Positions 42,221 to 51,136 of a stretch of DNA of 64,000 bases are shown one piece after another. The DNA is taken from positions 37,245 to 101,244 of the forward strand of contig NZ_PUEC01000008.1 in NCBI RefSeq assembly GCF_003024805.1. Direction: 5' to 3'. Within the stretch, counting starts at the first letter, position 1; each line of letters opens with the position of its first letter. Source of the DNA: Duncaniella muris (GTDB taxonomy: Bacteria > Bacteroidota > Bacteroidia > Bacteroidales > Muribaculaceae). The position numbers were made by a program, and so were the translations under genes. The notes below the pieces were generated by a model. That model did no database searches, had not been told where the DNA came from, and saw only the letters and a list, made by a program, of their open reading frames with translations.

Positions 42221-43702
42221 TTATTTTTCGGTAAGGTTACATGCGCGGCGGGCGTCGTCCCAGTCATCGGAACGGAAGGGGATGAGCGGCATTCCGTTCA
42301 TGTCTTTCAGCGTTCCGATTGCAAAGTTGTTGAAGCAGTAGCGCACGGCTTTTATGTCTTTGACCTTGTCGGAGCTTACGGTTACGGTGTGGAGATTCCA
42401 GTCTTCCGATGCTTTTGCAGGATAGAAGATGCGGTCATCGCCTGCTACCTCGAAGCCCTGGAGATCCATGTTGGGGTTTAGTCCGGCATCGGCGTTGTTG
42501 AAGCTGACCACTGCCTTGTCGCCCTGCAGATCGACAGCTTTGAACGAGGGATAGGTCGAAGGTATGCCCTTTATGCCGTATGTGCGGTTTGCGGCCATGA
42601 AGGCCAGGCGCTCCCCTATTTCCTGCTTGCGGCGGGCATGGATGTCTTCAAGTTCGAAGGGATACATAAGGTCTGTGGTGCAGACAATGCCGCTGTTGGG
42701 GGTGATCTCGGCGGCTTTGTGCTGACATTCGCGGAAGAGGGCCGCGGCGGTTTCCTCGCCGTTGCCGTATTTCCAGCCCGGAAGTTCCACGAAATAGAAT
42801 GGCAGCTCTCCGAGGCCCCATTCATCGCGCCAGATCTTGACCATGTCACGCTGGTGAAAGGGATATTCCTTATGGCGGCCTACGTTTGACTCGCCCTGGT
42901 TCCAGAGAAAGCCTTTGATCGTGTAGCCGATCACGGGGTGAAGCATGGCGTTGTACATCACGTTGATGCGTTCGTATTCCTTAAGCACTGAGTCGGGCTG
43001 AGCCTTTTCTTTGGCCACATTCCAGTCGGGATACTCGTCGAGTTTCCATTTCGGCATCCAGCCCTCCACCTTAGATCCGCCGTAGGCACAGCTGATGATG
43101 CCGACAGGCACATCGAGGATATCAGTCAGAGAGGTGGCAAAAAAGTATGCGAGGGCCGAGAAATCAGGGGCGTTTTCAGGGCGCGACAGCTGCCACTTGC
43201 CTTCCACGCGGTCTTCGGGAGTGTAGGAGCCTCGCTTCGGCACGGTGGCCATTCTGATGCCCGGATATTTGCCTGAATAAGCTATGGCCTGGGCGGCGCC
43301 TTCAACCGGCTGGCACCAGAAGCCACGCAGGGGCATCTCCATGTTCGACTGTCCGGAGCAGAACCAGACTTCGCCTATGAGCACATTGTCGATCTTCGCC
43401 GGTGCTTTGCCATCGTCGAAACTTACGCTTTGCGGGGCAAACGAGGCGGCCGGAGTGGCCACGCTGACTTCCCAGCGGCCGGTCTTGCCGTCGGCCTTGG
43501 CCTTGTAGGCTTTGCCTCCGCTCCATGAGGGAGTGACGGTCACGGTGCAGCCCGGATCGGTCCAGCCCCACAGTTTCGCCATTGAGTTCTGCTGGAATAC
43601 GGCGTTGTCACTGATGATGTCGGGGAGCTCTACTGCGAGCGCGCTGCCGGCAAATGCCGAAAGAAGAATCGCGCTTGCCAGACGGTTTTTCAAGATGCCC
43701 AT
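42221..43702 (-). CDS. Secreted SGNH acetylesterase (sialate O-acetylesterase-like)
   Basis: A 493-residue secreted protein with a signal peptide cleaved near AGSALA (residue 23). An N-terminal beta-sandwich leads to an SGNH hydrolase domain: Ser119 in CSGQSNMEMP, then FLWNQGESNVGRH, and Asp353/His355 in ELEDIHARRKQE. The family was named for sialate O-acetylesterases, but members in plant-glycan loci deacetylate polysaccharides. Set between two GH5 genes in a mannan locus, it most likely removes acetyl groups from acetylated glucomannan so that the mannanases can act. No GH33 or sialic acid gene is nearby, which argues against a sialate role. Confidence 0.87.
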   Translation of the reverse strand: MGILKNRLASAILLSAFAGSALAVELPDIISDNAVFQQNSMAKLWGWTDPGCTVTVTPSWSGGKAYKAKADGKTGRWEVSVATPAASFAPQSVSFDDGKAPAKIDNVLIGEVWFCSGQSNMEMPLRGFWCQPVEGAAQAIAYSGKYPGIRMATVPKRGSYTPEDRVEGKWQLSRPENAPDFSALAYFFATSLTDILDVPVGIISCAYGGSKVEGWMPKWKLDEYPDWNVAKEKAQPDSVLKEYERINVMYNAMLHPVIGYTIKGFLWNQGESNVGRHKEYPFHQRDMVKIWRDEWGLGELPFYFVELPGWKYGNGEETAAALFRECQHKAAEITPNSGIVCTTDLMYPFELEDIHARRKQEIGERLAFMAANRTYGIKGIPSTYPSFKAVDLQGDKAVVSFNNADAGLNPNMDLQGFEVAGDDRIFYPAKASEDWNLHTVTVSSDKVKDIKAVRYCFNNFAIGTLKDMNGMPLIPFRSDDWDDARRACNLTEK

Positions 43703-43742
43703 AGTGTTTTATGACAGTTGTCTGATTTTATATATTCCTTAC

Positions 43743-44759
43743 TTATTTTGAATAGCGGCTGTTGCGCTCGCCGACGGTCTTGCGGGCGAGTTTTGCCCAC
43801 TCTTTGAGATCTTCTTCTTTCCACTCCAGACCGTTGTCCGAGGCCGAGGCCGAGATCATCGAGCAGGTTTCGTTCTTGTCTGCGATGTCCCACATCAGCA
43901 CCGAGATGTTGTTTCGGTCAGCGAAATCCATCCACTGCTGCCATGACTCATAGTCGATCGGGCCATCGCCGGTGTGGTCCATCGAGCCGCATTCCGAAAT
44001 GATCAGCGGCAGACCGGCATCAAGAGCCTTCTGAGCCTTCTCGCGGTTCCAGTCCTTATGGGTCCCGGCGTAGTAGTGGAGCGAATAGAGCAGGTTCGGA
44101 GCATCGACCGGATCTTCAGCGGCAATGTCCACGTCCTGGTCCCATTTGGGAGTGCCTACGATCACCACCGCATTGGGGGCGTTCTTGCGGATCACGGGAA
44201 TCACCTCCTCGGCATAGTTCTTGATTTCCTGCCAGGGGATGTCGAGCGGCTCGTTCCAGATCTCATACAGTATGTTAGGGGTGTCACCGTACTTTTCTGT
44301 GATCACGGTGAAGAATTTCTTTGCGTCCTCCAGTGTGTTATTGTGCGAATGCCAGTCGCAGATGATATACATATCGTTTGCAATGGCCGCATCGATCACT
44401 TTCATGGCAAGGTTCACGGCATTTACAGAATCGAGGGAATAACCGTTGACACAGTCGCCTGAGGGATGTGCGCCGATAGCCGCACGGGTGATGTTGGCAC
44501 CCCAGTTTTCCTTGAGCGCACGGACTGTCCCTTCATTGTAGAATCGGCCCCAGTTGCAGTGCCAGCCGAGCGAGGGCCCGTTGAGCACCATAGTGTCGCC
44601 TGCCTGGTTCAGAAGAGCCGTTCCGCTGACGTGGAGGGGGCTGACAAATGCCGATGTGCTGTCATTGTCTGTCGATTCGCTTTTTGCAGCAGTGCCTCCG
44701 CAACCCACCAGAGCGGAGAGCACTACTGCGGAAATAAATGTAGTAAATAATGTTTTCAT
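43743..44759 (-). CDS. GH5 endo-glucanase/mannanase lipoprotein (GH5_2-like)
   Basis: A 338-residue lipoprotein (lipobox LVGC, Cys20). The GH5 barrel has the acid/base Glu170 in YEIWNEPL and the nucleophile Glu256 in IISECGSMD, plus CDWHSH near 134. The layout is that of GH5 subfamily 2 endo-beta-1,4-glucanases, different from the GH5_7-like enzyme two genes downstream. It may cut glucose-containing stretches of glucomannan, which fits the cellobiose phosphorylase in the same locus. It follows the AraC regulator gene by 65 bp and precedes the esterase by 40 bp. Confidence 0.88.
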   Translation of the reverse strand: MKTLFTTFISAVVLSALVGCGGTAAKSESTDNDSTSAFVSPLHVSGTALLNQAGDTMVLNGPSLGWHCNWGRFYNEGTVRALKENWGANITRAAIGAHPSGDCVNGYSLDSVNAVNLAMKVIDAAIANDMYIICDWHSHNNTLEDAKKFFTVITEKYGDTPNILYEIWNEPLDIPWQEIKNYAEEVIPVIRKNAPNAVVIVGTPKWDQDVDIAAEDPVDAPNLLYSLHYYAGTHKDWNREKAQKALDAGLPLIISECGSMDHTGDGPIDYESWQQWMDFADRNNISVLMWDIADKNETCSMISASASDNGLEWKEEDLKEWAKLARKTVGERNSRYSK

Positions 44760-44824
44760 ACTTGAATAGTGATTCTTTATGGTTTGTGGAGCTTTGATTT
44801 ATCATTATATCAAGGAGCCGGATC

Positions 44825-45700
44825 TCAGACAAGCATCTTGTGATGCTGATAGATCTCGCGGAACACCTTGGGGGAATTGCCTTTCTTCTTTTTGAATATA
44901 CGGTTGAAGTTAGAGACGTTGTTGAAACCGCACTCATAACAGATCTCGGCAACAGACGTGGTCGAGTCGACGAGCTGACGGGAGGCATGGCCCAGACGGA
45001 TGTCGATCACATAGTCTGAAATCGAGCGCCCGGTGCGCAGCTTGAAAAAGCGGCTGAATGCCGTGGGAGTCATTCCCACCAGATCTGCCAGGTCGTTCAG
45101 GCGTATGTCTTCTTTATAATGTTTGTTGATATGGTCCTGCACTTTCTGCACCCTACGGCTGTCGCCCGTCGGCTTGAGCGAGGCGAACGACGAGCTTGAC
45201 AGCTTGCGGTAATGTCCGCCCTCGGCAAGTTCATAGAGTATCGACATCAGTTCGAGCATCCGGTAAAAACCTGATTCGATCTTGGTCAGATTGTCAAGTT
45301 TATGATAGACCTTCATGATGCTTTCCACTGTAAAGGCTATGCCGTTGGAACTGAGATCAAGCATCCGGCGGATGCTCGAAAGCTGGGTCTTGGCGAGAAA
45401 CGACGAGCCGAAAAGGTCAGATGAAAATTGTATCGTTATCTCACGTATCTTGTCACTCATACACTCATGCTGCTCCCAGCCGTGTTCGATTCCGTTGCCG
45501 ATAAGCACCAGGTCATACATCCCAAGTCTCTCTATGGAATCACCCACAACCCTACGCGCTCCGTCACAATTTGAAACAAAGTTCAACTCATACTCCTCAT
45601 GGCGATGAATGGGGTATGTAAATCTGTCTTTATATCTGTCTATTAGATAGAAGCAATCTTTTTCAGACAGCGGCGTGATTTCGGTTATGATCTTGTTCAT
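44825..45700 (-). CDS. AraC-family transcriptional regulator of the mannan locus
   Basis: A 291-residue cytoplasmic regulator. An N-terminal cupin-like sensing domain (FTYPIHRHEEYELNF near 25) is followed by the C-terminal double helix-turn-helix (about 190-285; ADLVGMTPTAFSRFFKLRTG and ICYECGFNNVSNFNRIFKK, quoted in part). It should bind a mannan- or glucomannan-derived sugar and activate the locus. It lies at the upstream end on the same strand; no hybrid two-component or SusR-like regulator is present. Start: the ATG at 45700 is used; the longer frame begins with TTG only. Confidence 0.9.
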   Translation of the reverse strand: MNKIITEITPLSEKDCFYLIDRYKDRFTYPIHRHEEYELNFVSNCDGARRVVGDSIERLGMYDLVLIGNGIEHGWEQHECMSDKIREITIQFSSDLFGSSFLAKTQLSSIRRMLDLSSNGIAFTVESIMKVYHKLDNLTKIESGFYRMLELMSILYELAEGGHYRKLSSSSFASLKPTGDSRRVQKVQDHINKHYKEDIRLNDLADLVGMTPTAFSRFFKLRTGRSISDYVIDIRLGHASRQLVDSTTSVAEICYECGFNNVSNFNRIFKKKKGNSPKVFREIYQHHKMLV

Positions 45701-45777
45701 GGTCGAGACTCTATGTAGAAATAACAATAAGGCAGGTAAATCCTTTTGTCCGATTCAGGTTTTTAAAGGTTTGCTCA

Positions 45778-45785
45778 CAAAGATA
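45778..45785 (-). promoter_or_regulatory. -7 box of the AraC regulator gene
   Basis: CAAAGATA on the plus strand, TATCTTTG on the minus strand, 77 bp before the ATG. The region 45786-46050 is AT rich with no gene or repeat recognised. Confidence 0.5.
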
Positions 45786-46050
45786 AACATTATTTTGATT
45801 ATATTGCATAAAAATGTCACAAAGATGCTCAATTTGACTATTTTTGACACTTATTTGTTAAAAAAGTATCAATAATTCATCTGCGAGAACATAATTTTAG
45901 CACCTACGAGGCAAAACGTGCACAAACAAGCACATAAACGCACCCTCCGCCGGTCTCACCCCATATTCCGGACTCGCCCGCCACAGACAGCCATAATGCA
46001 ACAGATCGCTATAATATAGGTATATATACATTAATTAAATAGCCGAAAAT

Positions 46051-46081
46051 TTGTTATTGCCGCCGTGATGTCGTACTTTTG
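46051..46081 (+). promoter_or_regulatory. Promoter of the sppA operon
   Basis: TTG (46051-46053), 20 bp, TACTTTTG (46074-46081), 39 bp before the sppA start. A good match to the Bacteroidetes consensus. Confidence 0.7.
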
Positions 46082-46120
46082 TAGAGTTTTAGCGCTATCA
46101 ATCTATCACAACTAACTAAA

Positions 46121-47908
46121 ATGAAGAATTTCCTCATCTCGTTTCTCGGTGCGCTTGCAGGTATCTGGTTCTCCCTCTTCCTTGCTGTCATCGGCATTTT
46201 CATAGTCATAGCAGCCGCTATGGCATCGTCAGGCGGCAACACCACAGTCAACGTCAGCAACAACTCCGTGCTCTGCGTCGATCTCTCAGGAACCATCTAT
46301 GACCGTGCCCCGAAAATCGACATCCGGGAAGCAATCCGCGGTGGAGGACTTGAGAAAAACGCCCAGGTGCTCGCCGACATCACCGGAGCAGTCACCGCAG
46401 CAGCCTCCGATGACCGCATTGAAGGCATAGTCATGAACTGCAGCGGCGTATCAGCCGGAATCGCTCAGCTTACCGCCATCATCGAAGCACTGAAAGACTT
46501 CAAGAAGAATGCCCCTGAGAAATGGATCTACGCATATGCCGATGCATATACCCAGGGCGACTACTATGTGGCATCGGTGGCCGACAGTGTCTTCATCAAC
46601 CCCGTCGGAATGGTAGAAATCAGCGGCCTCAGCCTTTCATCGCTTTACTACAAGAGACTGCTTGACAAACTCGGAGTCGACATGCAGGTAGTTAAAGTCG
46701 GCACCTACAAAAGCGCCGTCGAACCTTATCTCCTCGACAAAATGAGCGACCCGGCTCGCGAACAGGCGCAACTCTTCCTCAAAAACATCTGGAACGACAT
46801 CTGCACCACCATCGCCGATGCCCGCGGAGTCACCGTTGCCGATGTCAACAAATGGGCCGATGATTTTGTGTTTACAAAAGACGCCTCCACATATAAAGAC
46901 CTCAAAATCGTCGACGGACTCCTCTACCGCCACGAATTCGACCGCAAGATCGCCGACCTCACCGGATGCGACAAAATAAAAGACATAAAAACCATAACCA
47001 CAGCCCAGTATGCCAAAGTCGCCGACACCGGCAAGGTGGGCAGCGGCAAAGGCGCCAACATTGCCGTGCTCTATGCCACAGGCGAGATTACCGATAACAG
47101 CGGCAACGGCATCGTAGCCTCGGAACTGGTACCCGAAATCCTTGAACTTGCTGAAGACAACGACATCGACGGCCTCATCATGTATGTGAACTCGCCCGGA
47201 GGAAGCGCCTTCGCATCCGAACAGATCTGGGAAGCGCTTGAACAATACAAGAAGCTGACCGGCAATCCCTTCTACGTCTCTATGGCTGACTATGCCGCCT
47301 CCGGAGGTTACTACATCAGCTGCGGAGCCGACCGCATATTCGCCCAGCCCGTCACTCTCACCGGATCAATAGGTATCTTCGGTATGATCCCAGACTTCAG
47401 CGGACTCGTGAATGACAAGATCGGCATCGGCGTATCAACCGTGACCACCAACGCCAACAGCAACTTCCCTACCATCCTTGAACCGATGACCGAAGCGCAG
47501 AAAACCTCCATGCAGGCCTATGTCAACAGAGGCTATGAACTCTTCACCTCGCGTTGCGCCGAAGGCCGCGGCATGTCGCAGGACTCAATCAAGGCAATCG
47601 GCGAAGGCCGCGTGTGGGACGGAACCGAAGCCCTGAAACTCGGCCTGGTCGACGAACTCGGAGGTCTTGACACGGCATTGGCGGCAATGGCCAGGCAGCT
47701 CAACGTAGAGTCATACACTGTCCACTCCTACCCCGTGGCCAAAGACAAATGGTATGACCTGCTCCTTGAAGCCGGAATCGAAGACATCAAGGCTGCCATC
47801 ATGCGCCAGGAACTCGGCGAAATGTGCTCACTCTATGACGCTATCCGCCAGGTCAAAGGCATGTCGGTGCTCCAGTGCCGCATGGAATTCACAAAAGTGA
47901 ATCTCTGA
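46121..47908 (+). CDS. sppA: Signal peptide peptidase SppA, 67K type
   Basis: A 595-residue inner membrane serine protease with an N-terminal transmembrane helix (about 5-35) and two S49 domains in tandem. The catalytic Lys197 (VGTYKSAVEPY) sits in the first domain and Ser394 (ADYAASGGYYIS) in the second, as in E. coli SppA. It degrades cleaved signal peptides in the membrane. First gene of a four-gene run with lpxK, purine nucleoside phosphorylase and thiL; lpxK follows after 26 bp. Confidence 0.94.
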   Translation: MKNFLISFLGALAGIWFSLFLAVIGIFIVIAAAMASSGGNTTVNVSNNSVLCVDLSGTIYDRAPKIDIREAIRGGGLEKNAQVLADITGAVTAAASDDRIEGIVMNCSGVSAGIAQLTAIIEALKDFKKNAPEKWIYAYADAYTQGDYYVASVADSVFINPVGMVEISGLSLSSLYYKRLLDKLGVDMQVVKVGTYKSAVEPYLLDKMSDPAREQAQLFLKNIWNDICTTIADARGVTVADVNKWADDFVFTKDASTYKDLKIVDGLLYRHEFDRKIADLTGCDKIKDIKTITTAQYAKVADTGKVGSGKGANIAVLYATGEITDNSGNGIVASELVPEILELAEDNDIDGLIMYVNSPGGSAFASEQIWEALEQYKKLTGNPFYVSMADYAASGGYYISCGADRIFAQPVTLTGSIGIFGMIPDFSGLVNDKIGIGVSTVTTNANSNFPTILEPMTEAQKTSMQAYVNRGYELFTSRCAEGRGMSQDSIKAIGEGRVWDGTEALKLGLVDELGGLDTALAAMARQLNVESYTVHSYPVAKDKWYDLLLEAGIEDIKAAIMRQELGEMCSLYDAIRQVKGMSVLQCRMEFTKVNL

Positions 47909-47934
47909 AACAACCTCTAAAAAACAATTATTCA

Positions 47935-49032
47935 GTGGCCCGCAACAAACTTCTATCAATGCTCCTGCTCTATCCGATCTCGAAACTCTACGGGATCGGA
48001 ATGGTGGTGCGCAACAAAATGTTTGACTACGGCGTTCTGAAGCAGCAGGAATTTGACATCCCGATCGTAGTCGTCGGAAACCTCGCAATGGGAGGCACCG
48101 GAAAGACTCCCCACGTCGAATACATAGTCGAATCACTATTGGGGAAATACAACATCGGTGTGCTCTCACGCGGCTACCGGCGCGCCACCAAAGGCTTCGT
48201 CCTCGCCTCTCCACAGTCACGCCCTGAGGACATCGGCGATGAATCCTATCAGATCTACCGCAAATTCGGCCCGGACATCACTGTCGCTGTCTGCGAAAAA
48301 CGCTCAGAAGGCATCCGCCAGATGCGAGAGATCAACCCCGATCTCAACATGATTATCCTTGACGACGCCTTCCAGCACCGCTACGTCAAACCGTCGGTAT
48401 CCGTCATCCTGACCGAATACAACCGCCCGATATTCAACGACAAAATTCTCCCCTACGGGCGCCTGCGCGAATCGGCCCGCGCTCTCAACCGGGCCGACAT
48501 AGTGGTAGTGACAAAATGCCCGATCGATATGAAGCCGATGCACTACCGGCTTTTCGAAGAGAACCTAAAGCTCTTCCCCTTCCAGAAACTCTACTTCTCG
48601 CGTTACAACTACGGACATCTCGTGCCCATATTCCCCGAAGAGACCGCTGACATCCCGGCCCTTGACTGCCAGAAAGCCGACACGGCGATCCTCGTCATCA
48701 CCGGAGTGGCCAACCCCAAGCCATTTGTCCGCTTCCTCCGTCGCCACAAAGCCAAGGTCAAGCTCAAACGCTTCACCGACCACCACAATTTCACGGCCTC
48801 TGACATGGATGACATCACCCGTCTCTTCGACGAACTGCCATCCGACAACAAATTCATCGTCACCACCGAGAAAGATGCCGTGCGCATACTCAACAACCCC
48901 TATTTTCCCCACCGCCTCAAAAGGTCAATCTTCTACGTACCCATCAAAGTAGAATTCATTGACCGCGGAGAGACCGAATTTACAGCCGGAATAGAGAAAA
49001 CCATCCGTGACTCACGTTTGTTTAAATCCTGA
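47935..49032 (+). CDS. lpxK: Tetraacyldisaccharide 4'-kinase LpxK
   Basis: A 365-residue inner-membrane-associated kinase that phosphorylates the lipid A precursor (fourth-from-last step of lipid A synthesis). P-loop GGTGKTPHVE (53-62), SRGYRR near 82, GDESYQI near 103 and LDDAFQHRY near 141 are family blocks; the N-terminal amphipathic helix is present. The GTG at 47935 is preferred as start because it lies just after sppA; an ATG upstream at 47875 would overlap sppA by 34 bp. The ATG at 47959 is a further possibility. Confidence 0.93.
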   Translation: MARNKLLSMLLLYPISKLYGIGMVVRNKMFDYGVLKQQEFDIPIVVVGNLAMGGTGKTPHVEYIVESLLGKYNIGVLSRGYRRATKGFVLASPQSRPEDIGDESYQIYRKFGPDITVAVCEKRSEGIRQMREINPDLNMIILDDAFQHRYVKPSVSVILTEYNRPIFNDKILPYGRLRESARALNRADIVVVTKCPIDMKPMHYRLFEENLKLFPFQKLYFSRYNYGHLVPIFPEETADIPALDCQKADTAILVITGVANPKPFVRFLRRHKAKVKLKRFTDHHNFTASDMDDITRLFDELPSDNKFIVTTEKDAVRILNNPYFPHRLKRSIFYVPIKVEFIDRGETEFTAGIEKTIRDSRLFKS

Positions 49033-49108
49033 GCCCTTTTTCCATCCAGGCAACTCAACTGAAAAGAAACAAAGTTAATCGAGTATAATCATCAATACCA
49101 TTCCCCTT

Positions 49109-49921
49109 ATGTTAGAACAAATCAACCAGACGGCCGACTTTCTGCGCTCGAAAGTAGCCGATATGCCCAAAACCGCCATCATACTCGGCACAGGTCTTGG
49201 AGCTCTTGTAGACCACATGGACGACAAACTGTTCATCCCCTACTCCGAAATCCCCAACTTCCCCGTATCTACAGTCGAAGGCCACAGCGGCAACCTCATC
49301 TTCGGCACACTCGGCGGCAAGAAAGTAATCGCCATGCAAGGCCGTTTCCACTACTACGAAGGCTATGACATGAAGCAGGTCACCTTCCCCGTGCGCGTAT
49401 TCAAGGCCCTCGGAGTCGACACCCTATTCGTAAGCAACGCCTCAGGAGGCATGAACAAGGAATTCGTTGTCGGCGACGTAATGGTCATCACCGACCACAT
49501 CAACCTCTTCCCTGAAAATCCCCTCCGAGGCAAAAACTACAACGAACTCGGCACCCGCTTCCCGGCCATGACCAACGCCTATGACAAGGAACTCATCTCG
49601 CTCGCCGACACCATCGCCGCCGAGAAAAACATCCGACTCATGCACGGCGTCTACGTCGGAGTGACAGGCCCCACCTTCGAGACTCCCGCCGAATATGAAT
49701 ACTACCGCATCATCGGCGGCGACTGCGTTGGCATGTCGACCGTACCTGAAGTGATCGTGGCAAACCATGCAGGCATGAGAGTATTCGGCCTCTCCGTAAT
49801 CACCGACCTCGGCGGAAAAGACGTCACCCAGGTGCCGACTCACGAAGAAGTGCAGCAAGCAGCTCTCATCGCACAGCCCAAATGCCTTGAGATCATGAAA
49901 GAACTTGTCAACCGTTTCTGA
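49109..49921 (+). CDS. Purine nucleoside phosphorylase (trimeric PNP type)
   Basis: A 270-residue cytoplasmic enzyme that splits guanosine, inosine and their deoxy forms with phosphate. Family blocks: AIILGTGLGALVDHM near 23, VEGHSGNLIFG near 57, the substrate block NASGGMNKEF near 111, VTGPTFETPAEY near 190 and the closing GMSTVPEVIVANHAGM near 211. The length and motifs match low-molecular-mass PNPs (PunA/DeoD2 type), not hexameric DeoD. It lies 76 bp after lpxK and 21 bp before thiL. Confidence 0.92.
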   Translation: MLEQINQTADFLRSKVADMPKTAIILGTGLGALVDHMDDKLFIPYSEIPNFPVSTVEGHSGNLIFGTLGGKKVIAMQGRFHYYEGYDMKQVTFPVRVFKALGVDTLFVSNASGGMNKEFVVGDVMVITDHINLFPENPLRGKNYNELGTRFPAMTNAYDKELISLADTIAAEKNIRLMHGVYVGVTGPTFETPAEYEYYRIIGGDCVGMSTVPEVIVANHAGMRVFGLSVITDLGGKDVTQVPTHEEVQQAALIAQPKCLEIMKELVNRF

Positions 49922-49942
49922 CACAGCCAGCCGACAGAAATT

Positions 49943-50998
49943 ATGGAGATTTCACAACTCGGCGAATTCGGACTGATCGACCGCCTGACCCAGGATCTGG
50001 AAAACGTCAATGCGTCTACCCTCAAGGGTGTGGGCGACGACTGCGCCGTGATCCGCAACCACGACACAGACATACTGGTCACCACCGACCTCCTGCTTGA
50101 GGGCGTGCACTTTGACCTGACCTATATGCCCCTGAAACACCTCGGCTACAAATCGGCAATCGTAAACTTTTCTGACGTCTACGCCATGAACGGCACACCG
50201 CGTCAGATCACCGTTTCACTCGGCATATCCAAGCGCTTCACTGTAGAGCACATTGAAGAGCTCTTTGCCGGAATCCGCCTCGCATGCCGGATCTACGGCG
50301 TAGACCTCATAGGTGGCGACACCACCTCTTCGCGTCAGGGACTCGTCATCTCGATCACCTGTATCGGAGAAGCTCCGGCCGACAAAATAGTCAGCCGCTC
50401 CGGAGCCAAAGACACAGACCTGATCTGCGTCTCAGGCGATCTCGGAGCCGCCTACATGGGCCTCCAGCTCCTTGAACGCGAAAAAACCGCCTCTGCAGGC
50501 CGCCCGGACTTCATCCCTCAGTTCGAAGGCAAGGAGTATCTCGTAGAGCGACAACTCAAACCCGAAGCTCGGCGCGACATCATCGAAGAACTGGCCAAAG
50601 CCGGAATCGTGCCCACCGCAATGATGGACATCAGTGACGGACTCAGTTCCGAACTGCTCCACATCTGCAAGCAGAGCGACGCCGGATGCCGCATCTACGA
50701 AGACCGCATCCCCATCGACTATCAGACTGCCATCATGGCCGAAGAACTCGGCATGAATCTCGTCACCGCCGCCCTTAACGGCGGAGAAGACTATGAACTT
50801 CTGTTCACCGTGCCGCTCCACTGCCATGACCAGATCGAGAAACTGCCGGGCGTAAAACTCATAGGCCATATAACCAAACCCTCGCTCGGCTGCGCCATGA
50901 TCACCCGCGACGGCACCGAAATACCCCTCCGTGCCCAGGGATGGAACCCGCTTGCTGCAACTGATCCAGTGGTCGAAAGTCCTGAGAAAGAGGCTTAA
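49943..50998 (+). CDS. thiL: Thiamine-monophosphate kinase ThiL
   Basis: A 351-residue ATP-dependent kinase forming thiamine pyrophosphate from thiamine monophosphate. Family blocks: GVGDDCAVI near 31, TTDLLLEGVHFDL near 49, LGYKSAIVNFSDVYAMNG near 69, DLIGGDTTSS near 121 and MDISDGLSSELLHI near 228. Length is normal. Last of the sppA-lpxK-PNP-thiL run; other thiamine genes are not in the window. A hairpin with a T-run follows at 51076. Confidence 0.94.
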   Translation: MEISQLGEFGLIDRLTQDLENVNASTLKGVGDDCAVIRNHDTDILVTTDLLLEGVHFDLTYMPLKHLGYKSAIVNFSDVYAMNGTPRQITVSLGISKRFTVEHIEELFAGIRLACRIYGVDLIGGDTTSSRQGLVISITCIGEAPADKIVSRSGAKDTDLICVSGDLGAAYMGLQLLEREKTASAGRPDFIPQFEGKEYLVERQLKPEARRDIIEELAKAGIVPTAMMDISDGLSSELLHICKQSDAGCRIYEDRIPIDYQTAIMAEELGMNLVTAALNGGEDYELLFTVPLHCHDQIEKLPGVKLIGHITKPSLGCAMITRDGTEIPLRAQGWNPLAATDPVVESPEKEA

Positions 50999-51075
50999 GT
51001 CTCCACCCTCAGACAGTCAACATTCCGAAAACCTCCACGGCTTTAACTTTTATTATCATAAGCCGCCTAAACCTT

Positions 51076-51131
51076 AAATGGTGAGATTGTTCTAATTCAA
51101 TATAGCGACATTCTCACCATTTATTTTTTTA
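51076..51131 (+). terminator. Terminator-like hairpin ending six bases before a start codon
   Basis: AAATGGTGAGA (51076-51086) pairs with TCTCACCATTT (51112-51122), then TATTTTTTT. It can end the thiL transcript. However, it leaves no room for a promoter before the ATG at 51137, so that gene must be read through it or start translation from a transcript that includes it. A TAACTTTT box at 51044-51051 (one base off consensus) could start a transcript just upstream. Confidence 0.7.
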
Positions 51132-51136
51132 CAGTC

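Noticed and set aside
42221..43702. Sialic acid metabolism, suggested by the sialate O-acetylesterase family label
   Set aside because: No sialidase, sialic acid lyase or transporter is nearby; the surrounding genes are all for mannan/glucomannan, so deacetylation of the plant glycan is more likely.
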